Of a stretch of DNA of 59,547 nt, positions 47,202 to 54,950 are shown one piece after another. Position 1 is the stretch's first letter; each line of letters begins with the position of its first letter. This DNA is from a bacterium (GTDB lineage: Bacteria > Patescibacteriota > Saccharimonadia > Saccharimonadales > Saccharimonadaceae), in the NCBI GenBank assembly GCA_030530485.1, contig JAUMUX010000005.1, forward strand, positions 1 to 59,547, given 5' to 3'. A model generated the notes under the pieces. That model ran no database searches. It was not told where the DNA came from and was given only the letters and a program-made list of their open reading frames with translations. The position numbers and the translations under genes are program-made.

Positions 47202-48820
47202 ATCTGCCCTTCAACGCTTTTTCGCCCTTGCCATTCGTTTAAACCGAGCGAGAAAATCACGTCAATTTCTTCATCAATTTCAGCAAAAAACTCTTTGGGC
47301 GCGTTGAATTTTAGCATTTTCATCTCGCGCGCGCCATCAGTTAAAGTTAATTTTAAGTGCTGTTTTTGTTCGCCCATTTCTTGCCGAGCCACTACTCGCG
47401 CATTTTTGATTTCGAAAGTCGGCTCTTCATTGCCTTTTCCAAACGGCTCAAGAAGCGAGATTTTTTCGAAAAGTTCCAGCGAAATCGGCGCAAAATCTTC
47501 AAGCTGAATATCCACCTGCGGCAAGAGTTTTTCGAGCTGATTTTGGAGCTTCAACGAGCGATAAAAATCATTCACGCTTTTTCGAAAATCATCAATTTTC
47601 GAAGTTGGCAAAGTCACGCCCGCCGCCGCATCGTGCCCGCCGCCCTTGATAATAATTTCGCTGGCATTTTGCACCGCTTGGCTGGCGGAAAAATCACCAA
47701 AGCTACGCGCCGAGCCCTTCGCCACTTCGCCTTCAATCGAAATCACGAAAACTGGCTTTTTGAAGCGCTCCAGCAAACCGCTCGCCACAATGCCGATAAT
47801 TCCATCGTTGAAGTTTTCGTCTGCGACCACCAAAACATCGTCATTTTCGAAAGTCGCCGCTTTTCGAATTGCAATTTCGAGCGCTTCGTGCTGAATTTTG
47901 CGTCGCTGCTCATTCAAATCATCCAAACTTTTTGCTTTTTCGAAAGCCAAAAACGGGTCGGTTTCAAGCATTAAGTCAAGCGCTTTTTCAGCTGTTTCGA
48001 GCCTTCCCGCTGAATTAATCCGCGGGCCGATGATAAAGCCCAAAGTTGAGCTTTTTGGCTCTTTCACCCCTGCAAAAGCCAACATCGACTTCAGCCCAAC
48101 GCGGCGAGTTTTCGAAAGAACCTTCAAACCCCAAAACGTATTTTGGCGATTTTCGAGAGTCTGCTCCATAATGTCGCAAACCGTGCCAAGCGAAACCATA
48201 TCAAGCAGCCACTTTTCCTGCCCAAGCGGCAAGCCGTCGAGCTTAGTTTGCAGCGCCTGCACGAGCTTAAAAGCCACGCCAACGCCCGCGAATTTTTCTG
48301 CTTGCGGATATTGATTTTCCTTCCGACGCGGGTTCACCACCGCCACCGCATTCGGCTGAATTTCGGCGATATTATGGTGGTCTGTCACGATGGTATCAAT
48401 CCCAAAACCTTTCGCAAAATCAATTTCAGCGTGATTTAAACTTCCGCAATCCACCGTCAAAATCAAATTCGTGCCGCGCTCAGCCAAAATCTTCACCCCG
48501 CGCTCGTTCATTCCGTAGCCATCTTTGAAGCGGTCGGGCAAAAAATAATCCACATTTCGAAAACCGAATTTTTCGAAAGCGGTTAAAATCACCGTCGAAG
48601 CCGAAACTCCATCAACATCATAATCGCCATAAACCGTAATTTTTTCTTGATTTTTGTGCGCCCGCAAAAGTCGCTCCACCGCCTTTTCCATATCGGGCAG
48701 CAAAAAAGGGTCGTGCTGGTTTTCATAATTCGGATTTAAAAAAGCTTCGCGGTTCTCTTTCGAAATTCCGCGATTAGCCAAAATTTGCTCAAAAATTTGT
48801 TCCGCTTCCAAGAGCATCAC
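47174..48820 (-). CDS. recJ: Single-stranded-DNA 5'-exonuclease RecJ
   Basis: It degrades single-stranded DNA in recombination and repair. The DHH phosphoesterase motifs are YGDYDVDGVSAS, VDCGS and VTDHHNI. DHHA1 follows (GGGHDAAAGVTL) and an OB-fold ends the protein (ARVVARQEMGEQKQHLKL). At 548 aa it is close to the normal ~560-580. It starts right behind the wHTH gene, so they share a transcript. Confidence 0.94.
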   Translation of the reverse strand: MMLLEAEQIFEQILANRGISKENREAFLNPNYENQHDPFLLPDMEKAVERLLRAHKNQEKITVYGDYDVDGVSASTVILTAFEKFGFRNVDYFLPDRFKDGYGMNERGVKILAERGTNLILTVDCGSLNHAEIDFAKGFGIDTIVTDHHNIAEIQPNAVAVVNPRRKENQYPQAEKFAGVGVAFKLVQALQTKLDGLPLGQEKWLLDMVSLGTVCDIMEQTLENRQNTFWGLKVLSKTRRVGLKSMLAFAGVKEPKSSTLGFIIGPRINSAGRLETAEKALDLMLETDPFLAFEKAKSLDDLNEQRRKIQHEALEIAIRKAATFENDDVLVVADENFNDGIIGIVASGLLERFKKPVFVISIEGEVAKGSARSFGDFSASQAVQNASEIIIKGGGHDAAAGVTLPTSKIDDFRKSVNDFYRSLKLQNQLEKLLPQVDIQLEDFAPISLELFEKISLLEPFGKGNEEPTFEIKNARVVARQEMGEQKQHLKLTLTDGAREMKMLKFNAPKEFFAEIDEEIDVIFSLGLNEWQGRKSVEGQILHLERRSV

Positions 48821-49138
48821 CTATCTTTTGGTATTTTCTAAATATCGTGGCGCGCGGGCAACGTTTTGCTGCGCGCGAACTTTCATCACAATCGCCTGAA
48901 GCTCTTTAAAAAATAGAAAATCCGTATTTGCCGAATATACAAAAGTATTCTTCTTTTTTTGCCTTGAAACAAAGCCCGCTTTTTCAAGTTTTGCAAGTTC
49001 GCGCTGAATATTACCTGGGTCTTCCTTCAAAAGGCTCGCCAAGCCGCGCGTGTGCATTTTGATGGCAGGATAAGTCACGAAAAAAACAACGATTTTTCGC
49101 TTAACTCGTGATGTAATAAAAATATCCAAATCTGCCAT
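48821..49138 (-). CDS. Winged helix-turn-helix transcriptional regulator
   Basis: A 105-aa DNA-binding protein: helices (RVKRKIVVFFVTYP), the recognition region (LASLLKEDPGNIQRELAKLEKAG) and a wing (SRQKKKNTFVYSAN), similar to ArsR/MarR-like wHTH proteins. No metal or ligand residues are obvious. GGAGAGGGAAG precedes the ATG at 49138; the upstream in-frame ATG (49183) gives an unconvincing N-terminus. It heads the recJ transcript. Confidence 0.75.
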   Translation of the reverse strand: MADLDIFITSRVKRKIVVFFVTYPAIKMHTRGLASLLKEDPGNIQRELAKLEKAGFVSRQKKKNTFVYSANTDFLFFKELQAIVMKVRAQQNVARAPRYLENTKR

Positions 49139-49190
49139 TCTTCCCTCTCCATCTATTTTAGCGAATTTTCGCCAAATTCGCAAGCTTATT

Positions 49191-49847
49191 TTATTGCCAA
49201 TTCAGAATTATATCGTTAATTTTTTTAATAATTTCTTCGCGATTCGGAATTTCATTCTCGTCGTAGTAATGATTAGTTGAAATATAATTCGCCTTGCCGT
49301 CCAAAATGTGGATTTCATCAACCTGAATGTGCAATCGGTCAATCGCCTCAACACTCGCCACTGGCGCAACTGCAATAATTTTTTGATGGTCAATCGGTTT
49401 AATAAAATCGAAAACCACTTCAAGCGAAGTTTTATCTGTAAAACCGTCCGAAACCAAAATCAAGTTTCGCCCCCGCAACAAATCCAATTCTATCGTTCCG
49501 CCATCGCCAATCAAGCGGTTAATTTTCTGGAATTTTTCCCGTTTTTGCTGCTCAAAAAGCCCAAAATATTCATCGCGATAGCCTTCAAATTCGCCATTGC
49601 TCATAAACGAATTTTGCAAAAAATTACCATTCTGCGAAACCGAGCCCAAAACCAAACTTTCGCCAGGAATTTCAATTTCTTCGCTAATCAAAAGCGTCAA
49701 AACCGAGTGCAAACACGCCGCAATCGGCTCGCCCACCAAAACGCCACCTTCGTTTAAAGCAATCACCGCACAATCTTCGAAGCGATATTTTTCGAAAAGC
49801 TCGTCCGCCAATTTATTCCCCGCCAAATTTCGATTTTCAAAATACAT
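49191..49847 (-). CDS. Phosphoribosyltransferase-like protein
   Basis: A 218-aa protein resembling type I phosphoribosyltransferases: a first strand with AVIALNEGGVLVGEPIA, a flexible hood, and the PRPP loop-like LILVSDGFTDKTSLEVVFD (the usual DDxxxTG acid pair becomes SDGFTDKTS). The substrate is unknown and the changed PRPP loop may mean altered activity. The ATG at 49847 is 6 nt from TATAAT. An upstream in-frame ATG at 50087 would overlap priA on the other strand. Confidence 0.65.
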   Translation of the reverse strand: MYFENRNLAGNKLADELFEKYRFEDCAVIALNEGGVLVGEPIAACLHSVLTLLISEEIEIPGESLVLGSVSQNGNFLQNSFMSNGEFEGYRDEYFGLFEQQKREKFQKINRLIGDGGTIELDLLRGRNLILVSDGFTDKTSLEVVFDFIKPIDHQKIIAVAPVASVEAIDRLHIQVDEIHILDGKANYISTNHYYDENEIPNREEIIKKINDIILNWQ

Positions 49848-49871
49848 ACTTTTATTATAAAATAAAAGTAT
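49846..49871. promoter_or_regulatory. Palindromic divergent promoter between the PRTase-like gene and priA
   Basis: ATACTTTTATT (49846-49856), ATAA, AATAAAAGTAT (49861-49871): 11-bp perfect arms. The minus-strand -10 TATAAT (49859-49854) and plus-strand -10 TAAAAT (49858-49863) overlap. They lie 6 and 8 nt from the two ATG codons, which are only 24 bp apart. Confidence 0.7.
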
Positions 49872-51839
49872 ATGAAATTCCACTATGAAATTGCGCCAAT
49901 TAAAATTATCCGCGCCGAGAGCGACTTTTTTACTTATGCTTCGGCTGAAAAATTGGCGATTGGCTCGGTGGTTGAAATTCCTGTTGGCAAGCGAAAAATG
50001 GTGGGTGTGGTTTGGCAAAAAACCAACCAGCCCGATTTCGAAACTCGCGAAATTCTTCGTGTTATTTCTGCACCGTTGCCTGAGCACATTTTAAGGCTCG
50101 CAAAATGGATGAGCGAATATTACGCAACGCCGCTGGCGCAAGTTTTGAGCGGAATTTTACCCAGCGGAATTTCGAAAAATCGCCGTCAAAATTCGAAAAG
50201 CCAAAATGCGATTTCGAAAAAAGATTTTTCAGCCCGAACAAATTTTTTATACAACGAACAACAGGTTGAAGCGATTGAAAAACTCGATAGTATCGCCAAA
50301 GGAACTGTGCTCTTGCACGGAATTACGGGTTCTGGAAAAACCGAAATTTACATCAATCAAGCCAAAAAAACGCTCGAAAAAACTCACAAATCAGCAATCA
50401 TTTTAGTGCCTGAAATCGCCCTAACTTCGCAACTGGTTTCGAATTTCGAACGTGAATTTTCGAACATAAAAATTATTCACTCGCGCCAGACTGAAGCCGA
50501 AAGGCACAAAGTTTGGCTCCAAATTCTAAACGAAGAAAAGCCGCAAATCGTCATCGGCGCGCGTTCCGCACTTTTTGCGCCAGTTCGTAATCTTGGTTTA
50601 ATCGTGATTGATGAATGCCACGAGCCAAGCTTCAAGCAAGAAAATACGCCCAAATATTCCGCCCTGCGCGCCAGCAGTTTTTTGGCTTCGGAGTTCAATT
50701 TTAAAGCTATTTTTGGCTCGGCAACTCCGCTAATTGAAGATTATTTTTTGGCAAAAACCGCCCAGCAAAAAGGCGGAAATGACATTTTAGAATTAACCGA
50801 ACTCGCCAAAAAAGAAGCTCGCAAGCCTAAAATTGAGATTGTTAATTTAGGAAATAAAGAAACGCATAAGCATCGCTTTTTTTCAAATAAATTACTCGCC
50901 GAGATGAAGCAAACTTTAGCCGAAAATAAGCAAGTTTTGCTTTATCATAATCGCCGCGGCTCGGCTTCAACAACACTTTGCCAAAATTGTGGCTGGCAGG
51001 CGCTTTGCCAGAATTGTTTCCTCCCGATGACGCTCCACGCCGATAAACACCGCTTGATTTGCCATATTTGCGGCAAGCAAGAAAAAGTGCCTTTGGTTTG
51101 CCCTGTTTGCGGTGAGCCTGAAATTATTCACAAGGGAATTGGCACCAAAATGATTGAAGAAGAAGCCAAAAAACTTTTTCCTAATCACAAAATTGCAAGG
51201 TTTGACGCGGATAGCGAAAATGATAAAACTGTCGAAAAAATCTACTCGCAAATTGTATCTGGTGAGATTGATATTTTGATTGGCACGCAAGTTATCGCTA
51301 AAGGTTTAGATTTGCCAAAACTCAAAACGGTGGGCGTGATTCAAGCGGACGCGGGCTTAGCGTTACCCGATTTCACCTCGCGCGAACGGAATTTTCAGCT
51401 TCTTGCGCAAGTTGCTGGGCGAGTTGGTCGCCATTCGCAAGACTCCAGCGTGATTGTGCAAACTTACCAACCCGAAGCCGAGTCGATTCAATTTGCGCTC
51501 AATCAAGATTTTAGCGGTTTTTATAATTTCGAAATTCGAAATCGCGAGCGGCAAAATTATCCACCTTTTGTTTATTTACTGAAGTTGACTTGCGTTTATA
51601 AAACCGAAGGCTCGGCCGTTCGAAATTCGCAAAAAGCAGCCCGCGAAATTCGAAAAAATTTTTCGAAAGATGTACAGATTTTTGGCCCAACGCCCGCTTT
51701 TTATGAGCGCATTGGCGAAACTTATCGCTGGCAAATTGTAATCAAAAGCAAAAAACGCGCCCAACTTTTAGAGATTGCGCGCGAATTTCAAAGCAAACCG
51801 CAATGGCGCGTCGACTTAGACCCGCCGGGGTTGATTTAG
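49872..51839 (+). CDS. priA: Primosomal replication-restart helicase PriA
   Basis: A 3'-5' helicase that reloads the replisome at stalled forks. The N-terminal DNA-binding domain (about 1-105) is followed by Walker A GITGSGKTEIY and the DExH motif VIDECHEPSF. The zinc-binding cysteine array is CQNCGWQALCQNC, ICHICG and CPVCGEP, and the GTQVIAKGLDLP helicase motif follows. At 655 aa it is slightly short of the usual ~730-800. priA-def-fmt is a conserved order; here a minus-strand accessory cluster splits it. Confidence 0.95.
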   Translation: MKFHYEIAPIKIIRAESDFFTYASAEKLAIGSVVEIPVGKRKMVGVVWQKTNQPDFETREILRVISAPLPEHILRLAKWMSEYYATPLAQVLSGILPSGISKNRRQNSKSQNAISKKDFSARTNFLYNEQQVEAIEKLDSIAKGTVLLHGITGSGKTEIYINQAKKTLEKTHKSAIILVPEIALTSQLVSNFEREFSNIKIIHSRQTEAERHKVWLQILNEEKPQIVIGARSALFAPVRNLGLIVIDECHEPSFKQENTPKYSALRASSFLASEFNFKAIFGSATPLIEDYFLAKTAQQKGGNDILELTELAKKEARKPKIEIVNLGNKETHKHRFFSNKLLAEMKQTLAENKQVLLYHNRRGSASTTLCQNCGWQALCQNCFLPMTLHADKHRLICHICGKQEKVPLVCPVCGEPEIIHKGIGTKMIEEEAKKLFPNHKIARFDADSENDKTVEKIYSQIVSGEIDILIGTQVIAKGLDLPKLKTVGVIQADAGLALPDFTSRERNFQLLAQVAGRVGRHSQDSSVIVQTYQPEAESIQFALNQDFSGFYNFEIRNRERQNYPPFVYLLKLTCVYKTEGSAVRNSQKAAREIRKNFSKDVQIFGPTPAFYERIGETYRWQIVIKSKKRAQLLEIAREFQSKPQWRVDLDPPGLI

Positions 51840-52171
51840 AGGTTCAAAATATTCTCTTTTATATAATTAAAATAACTTTTTAATGCTTCATTTTTAGAAA
51901 TTTCACCACTTTTTATTTTTGAAATGTCCTCAAACATAAAGCCAGTTAATTCGCCAAATTCTACCACGCTTGGCGAAAATTTATTGTCGGAATTCGAAAA
52001 GCCTCGCCCTTCCGAAATCATTTTGTTATAATAATCTTTTGCGAGATATTTAATACCCTCATTATTTTCAGTTTCGAAAAATATCATCGCGAGATAAATT
52101 AAAGCAATGAATAATTCTCTGTCGTTTTTTGAGTTTACTGATTTTAAGAAATTATCAACTTTTTCTTTCAT
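51836..52171 (-). CDS. Hypothetical protein (111 aa), third gene of the accessory cluster
   Basis: A helical, acidic-to-neutral soluble protein (FLKSVNSKNDRELFIALIYLAM, KSGEISKNEALKSYFNYIKEN) of no recognised family. It overlaps the priA stop by four bases on the opposite strand. No clear ribosome site precedes the ATG, and a terminator-like hairpin ends only a few bases upstream. Size and context resemble immunity proteins, but this is conjecture. Confidence 0.55.
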   Translation of the reverse strand: MKEKVDNFLKSVNSKNDRELFIALIYLAMIFFETENNEGIKYLAKDYYNKMISEGRGFSNSDNKFSPSVVEFGELTGFMFEDISKIKSGEISKNEALKSYFNYIKENILNL

Positions 52172-52175
52172 AACA

Positions 52176-52202
52176 TTAAAAACGGAGACTATTCAACCTC
52201 CG
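52176..52202 (-). terminator. Terminator-like hairpin between the second and third accessory genes
   Basis: CGGAG pairs with CTCCG (52202-52198 with 52187-52183), then TTTTT. It overlaps the stop codon of the second gene. Confidence 0.6.
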
Positions 52203-52470
52203 CTAAAATTGCCCAACCCTCGCTTGTCATATATTTTATGTTGCCGCTACTATCTTTTTTGTAATTCTTAATTTTTTTACCATATTCTAATATTTTCTTC
52301 GGGAAAAAAATATTGAGGTCGTGGTCATTAAAATAATCGGTTATAATTAGGACATATTTTTTAAAAAAATAGATTTTTTGATCCGGAATATTAGCATCAA
52401 AATGTTCATCTAAAATACAGCCTAATTCTACGCCAAACTTTTTCTCGATATTTTTAATTATTTCATCCAT
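52189..52470 (-). CDS. Hypothetical protein (93 aa), second gene of the accessory cluster
   Basis: A soluble alpha/beta protein (IEKKFGVELGCILDEHFDAN, DIPDQKIYFFKKYVLIIT-like strands, then WAILAEVE at the end). No family is recognised. AGGAGGG precedes the ATG. No TTCGAA occurs in the gene. It lies between two terminator-like hairpins, so its expression depends on read-through from the repeat-spaced promoter at 52860 unless a promoter was missed. Confidence 0.6.
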   Translation of the reverse strand: MDEIIKNIEKKFGVELGCILDEHFDANIPDQKIYFFKKYVLIITDYFNDHDLNIFFPKKILEYGKKIKNYKKDSSGNIKYMTSEGWAILAEVE

Positions 52471-52483
52471 ATTTCCCTCCTGG

Positions 52484-52514
52484 CAAAAAATAAACTTAGC
52501 AGATAAATGCTAAG
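52484..52514 (-). terminator. Terminator after the first accessory gene
   Basis: CTTAGCA pairs with TGCTAAG (52514-52508 with 52501-52495), followed by TTTATTTTTT. Confidence 0.75.
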
Positions 52515-52532
52515 CTAAAGTTGGTATAAAGA

Positions 52533-52781
52533 CTATTTCTTATCCTTTCCGCTATCTCCCCAGTTCATAGCGCCACTATTACTGTCGTAGCTAGGGCTAT
52601 CTTTACTTTCACCTGGTTCGCGAAGATAATCAAGAGAAGAGTCTTTAACTACAGCATGTCCGTGGTCTGGGCCGTCAGGCTCACCCTGTCCACCATAGTA
52701 AATGTCTACTCTAGTAGAGTCATCGTTATTACCCTCTACAATCTTAGCATCTTTTCCATCGAAAATTCCAAAAAATGACAT
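52533..52781 (-). CDS. Hypothetical Gly/Asp-rich protein (82 aa), first gene of the accessory cluster
   Basis: A small acidic protein (MSFFGIFDGKDAKIVEG, YYGGQGEPDGPDHGHAVV, then a Ser/Asp/Gly-rich tail). It has no signal peptide and no recognised domain; the GPDHGHAVV segment looks like a conserved core. AAGAAGG lies 8 nt before the ATG at 52781; a GTG at 52790 is an alternative. It is the gene directly controlled by the promoter whose spacer is a GTAT repeat. Confidence 0.6.
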   Translation of the reverse strand: MSFFGIFDGKDAKIVEGNNDDSTRVDIYYGGQGEPDGPDHGHAVVKDSSLDYLREPGESKDSPSYDSNSGAMNWGDSGKDKK

Positions 52782-52784
52782 CGT

Positions 52785-52850
52785 AGCCACCTTCTTTCTT
52801 TAAGGTGCGGAGCGCACGTCGCTCATCGAGAAATCCACCAATCAGGATTT
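52785..52850 (-). other. Hairpins in the leader of the accessory cluster
   Basis: The leader can form AGAAATCC/GGATTTCT and GAGCG-ACGTG-CGCTC hairpins before the ribosome site. They may stabilise the message; no riboswitch is recognised. Confidence 0.4.
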
Positions 52851-52859
52851 CTGCTACTA

Positions 52860-52893
52860 ATTATAGTATGTATGTATGTATGTATGTTGTCAA
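52860..52893 (-). promoter_or_regulatory. Phase-variable promoter: tetranucleotide repeat as spacer
   Basis: TTGACA (52893-52888) and TATAAT (52865-52860) are both perfect, but the spacer is 22 bp and consists entirely of GTAT repeats (plus-strand reading). Loss of one 4-bp unit gives an 18-bp, near-optimal spacer. The present length should be weak or off. Confidence 0.75.
52866..52887. repeat. (GTAT)5.5 microsatellite
   Basis: Twenty-two bases of perfect tetranucleotide repeat between the -35 and -10 hexamers of the accessory-cluster promoter. Confidence 0.9.
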
Positions 52894-52900
52894 GTGTTTT

Positions 52901-52929
52901 TTGCTTTTCATATATAAAAATGATATAAT
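52901..52929 (+). promoter_or_regulatory. def-fmt promoter, leaderless
   Basis: TTGCTT (52901-52906), 17 bp, TATAAT (52924-52929), 7 nt, ATG at 52937. Confidence 0.7.
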
Positions 52930-52936
52930 ATAACCA

Positions 52937-53518
52937 ATGAAAAAAGAAGATATTATTACCTTACCTAACCAAAATTTGCGCAAAAAAGCTGAGCGCGTGC
53001 ACGTAATTACAGATGAAATTCGCGAGATTATTCAAGATATGGTTAACGCCAGCCTGGACTGGGAAAAGGCTCACCCGCACGAGATTTCGGCTGCATTGGC
53101 GGCGCCGCAAATCGACAAACTTTACAAAATTATCATTGTGCGAAGCGATTTAGACGACAAAAACAATCAAGATTTCACCGCTTTAATCAACCCCGAAATT
53201 ATCAAATTCGAGGGCGAAACCACTGAAGATTTCGAAGGCTGCCTTTCGATTAAAGGAATTTATGGCTTGGTGCCGCGAGCTTCAAAAGTGCGCGTCAAAG
53301 CGCTGGATATTCAAGGCAACGAAGTGCGAGTTAAGGCTGAAGGCTTTCTGGCGCGCGTTCTTCAGCACGAAATCGACCACACCAACGGCGTTCTTTTTAT
53401 CGACCACATTCGCGACAAAAAAGACGCGTTTTATCGCTTAGATGAAAACGGCGAACTTCAGCCACTCAATTATGAAAAAGAAATCGCAAATAACTCCGAG
53501 CTTTGGGAGGATTTGTAG
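52937..53518 (+). CDS. def: Peptide deformylase
   Basis: It removes the N-formyl group from nascent proteins. The three motifs are present: an ALAAPQID version of GxGLAAxQ, EGCLSIKG, and the metal-binding HEIDHTNG. At 193 aa it has the usual size. The first motif departs from GVGLAAPQ in its first residues. fmt follows directly, pairing formylation of Met-tRNA with deformylation. Confidence 0.94.
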   Translation: MKKEDIITLPNQNLRKKAERVHVITDEIREIIQDMVNASLDWEKAHPHEISAALAAPQIDKLYKIIIVRSDLDDKNNQDFTALINPEIIKFEGETTEDFEGCLSIKGIYGLVPRASKVRVKALDIQGNEVRVKAEGFLARVLQHEIDHTNGVLFIDHIRDKKDAFYRLDENGELQPLNYEKEIANNSELWEDL

Positions 53519-54403
53519 GTGAAAAATCCTATAATTTTCTTCGGGACTGAAGATTTTTCGGCTGTTTCGCTACAAAAACTAATCGATGAAAATTTCGAAA
53601 TCGCTGGAATTATCACCAAACCAGATTCGAAAAAAGGTCGCGGACAAAAACTGCAAGCGCCAAAAGTTAAGCAGATTGGCAAAAAATTTAATATCCCTGT
53701 TCTGCAGCCCCAAAAAATGAGCGAAATTATCGATTTTGTGCAAAAATTCGAAAATCCCGTAGGTGTTTTAGTTTCGTTCGGGCGCATTATTCCGCAAGAA
53801 ATCATTGATTTATTTACGCCAGCAATCGTGAATATTCACCCTTCGCTTTTACCAAAATATCGTGGGCCAAGCCCAATTGAAAGCGCGATTCGAAATGGCG
53901 ATTCGAAAACTGGCGTCTCGCTAATGAAACTTTCGAAAAAAATGGATGCTGGCGAAGTTTATTCACAGGAAGAAATTCAGCTTTCGAAAACTGAAACTGC
54001 GCGTGAGCTTTACGCTCTTTGCGGCAAAATTGGCGCCGAAATGCTGGTGCGCGATTTGCCCAAAATTATTTCTGGCGAACTGCGGGGCGAAAAGCAAGAC
54101 GAATCAAAAGCAGAATATTGTCATCTTCTTCAAAAAAATGATTCATTTTTGCAGCCCGAAGTTCAAACCGCAAAGGAAGCTGAGCAGCAAATTCGAGCTT
54201 TCGAAATCTTTCCGAAAAGCAAAATTAAGCTTGGTGAATATTTAGTAATCGTAAAAACCGCGGAAGTGGTCGATTCTAACCCAGAAGATTCTCCTCTGAC
54301 GCTAAAATTCGCTGATGGCAAGTTCTTAGCGATAAAAACGCTCATCACTCCAAACGGCAAAGAAACAACCGCTACGAGCTTCATAAACGGCTATAAATTA
54401 TAA
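53519..54403 (+). CDS. fmt: Methionyl-tRNA formyltransferase
   Basis: It formylates initiator Met-tRNA with 10-formyl-THF. The N-terminal start IIFFGTEDFSAVSL, the catalytic Asn/His region VNIHPSLLPKYRGPSPIE and the Asp in KMDAGEVYSQEE are present. The C-terminal OB-like domain is at about 205-294. It starts at GTG directly after the def stop codon. At 294 aa it is slightly short of ~315. Confidence 0.94.
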   Translation: MKNPIIFFGTEDFSAVSLQKLIDENFEIAGIITKPDSKKGRGQKLQAPKVKQIGKKFNIPVLQPQKMSEIIDFVQKFENPVGVLVSFGRIIPQEIIDLFTPAIVNIHPSLLPKYRGPSPIESAIRNGDSKTGVSLMKLSKKMDAGEVYSQEEIQLSKTETARELYALCGKIGAEMLVRDLPKIISGELRGEKQDESKAEYCHLLQKNDSFLQPEVQTAKEAEQQIRAFEIFPKSKIKLGEYLVIVKTAEVVDSNPEDSPLTLKFADGKFLAIKTLITPNGKETTATSFINGYKL

Positions 54404-54428
54404 AACCGCAGTAGAGTGCGGTTTTATT
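54402..54428. terminator. Bidirectional terminator (fmt / DUF5663-like gene)
   Basis: AAAACCGCA (54402-54410) pairs with TGCGGTTTT (54417-54425), T-runs on both sides. Confidence 0.8.
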
Positions 54429-54430
54429 TC

Positions 54431-54844
54431 TTAGCCGATAATTCTACTGATATTTTGTCGCAATTCTTGCTTCATTTCATCCATCACTATCGCTACAAGC
54501 TGCTGAAAATCTGGGCGATTAACCTGTAGCCACTTCATCGCTGCATATTCGCCGATTATCTGCGCGCTTTCTTGACCGTTGTTTTGGGCTACAAAAGCTT
54601 GGTAAATTTCATCATTTTGATAATTTGGCGCATTGCTGAGCACCCAGTTTTGGATATAATCTGAATCACCGTCAACGATTAGCTCAAACTCATCAAGCTT
54701 TTCTTCAGAAATTCCATCCGAAATTCGTTCACCAACCCGCACTTCAACCTCTTCTTGAATGTGCTTTTTAAATTCTTCTTGCTCTGCAAGGGGCATTTGA
54801 TTTACGCCGATTTCGTTAAAAAAATTATCGTCTAATTGAAACAT
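54431..54844 (-). CDS. DUF5663-like protein (137 aa)
   Basis: The N-terminus (FQLDDNFFNEIGVNQMPLAE, then HIQEEVEVRVGERISDGIS and EKLDEFE) matches my memory of DUF5663, a family common in Patescibacteria and of unknown function. The C-terminal part (VNRPDFQQLVAIVMDEMKQEL) is helical and typical of this group. No signal peptide or membrane segment. It is a single-gene unit. Confidence 0.65.
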   Translation of the reverse strand: MFQLDDNFFNEIGVNQMPLAEQEEFKKHIQEEVEVRVGERISDGISEEKLDEFELIVDGDSDYIQNWVLSNAPNYQNDEIYQAFVAQNNGQESAQIIGEYAAMKWLQVNRPDFQQLVAIVMDEMKQELRQNISRIIG

Positions 54845-54950
54845 TTTTTTCCTTTACTTAACTACCTACCAGTTTAACATAAGCGAAATTTTTTTTCAAA
54901 TTTTTAGCTAAATTCAAACCTCGCCTAAATATTTTAAGCGAGTTTATTTT

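Noticed and set aside
49848-50087. 80-residue N-terminal extension of the PRTase-like gene
   Set aside because: It would be antisense to priA and carries no PRTase-like features; the promoter lies 6 nt from the ATG at 49847.
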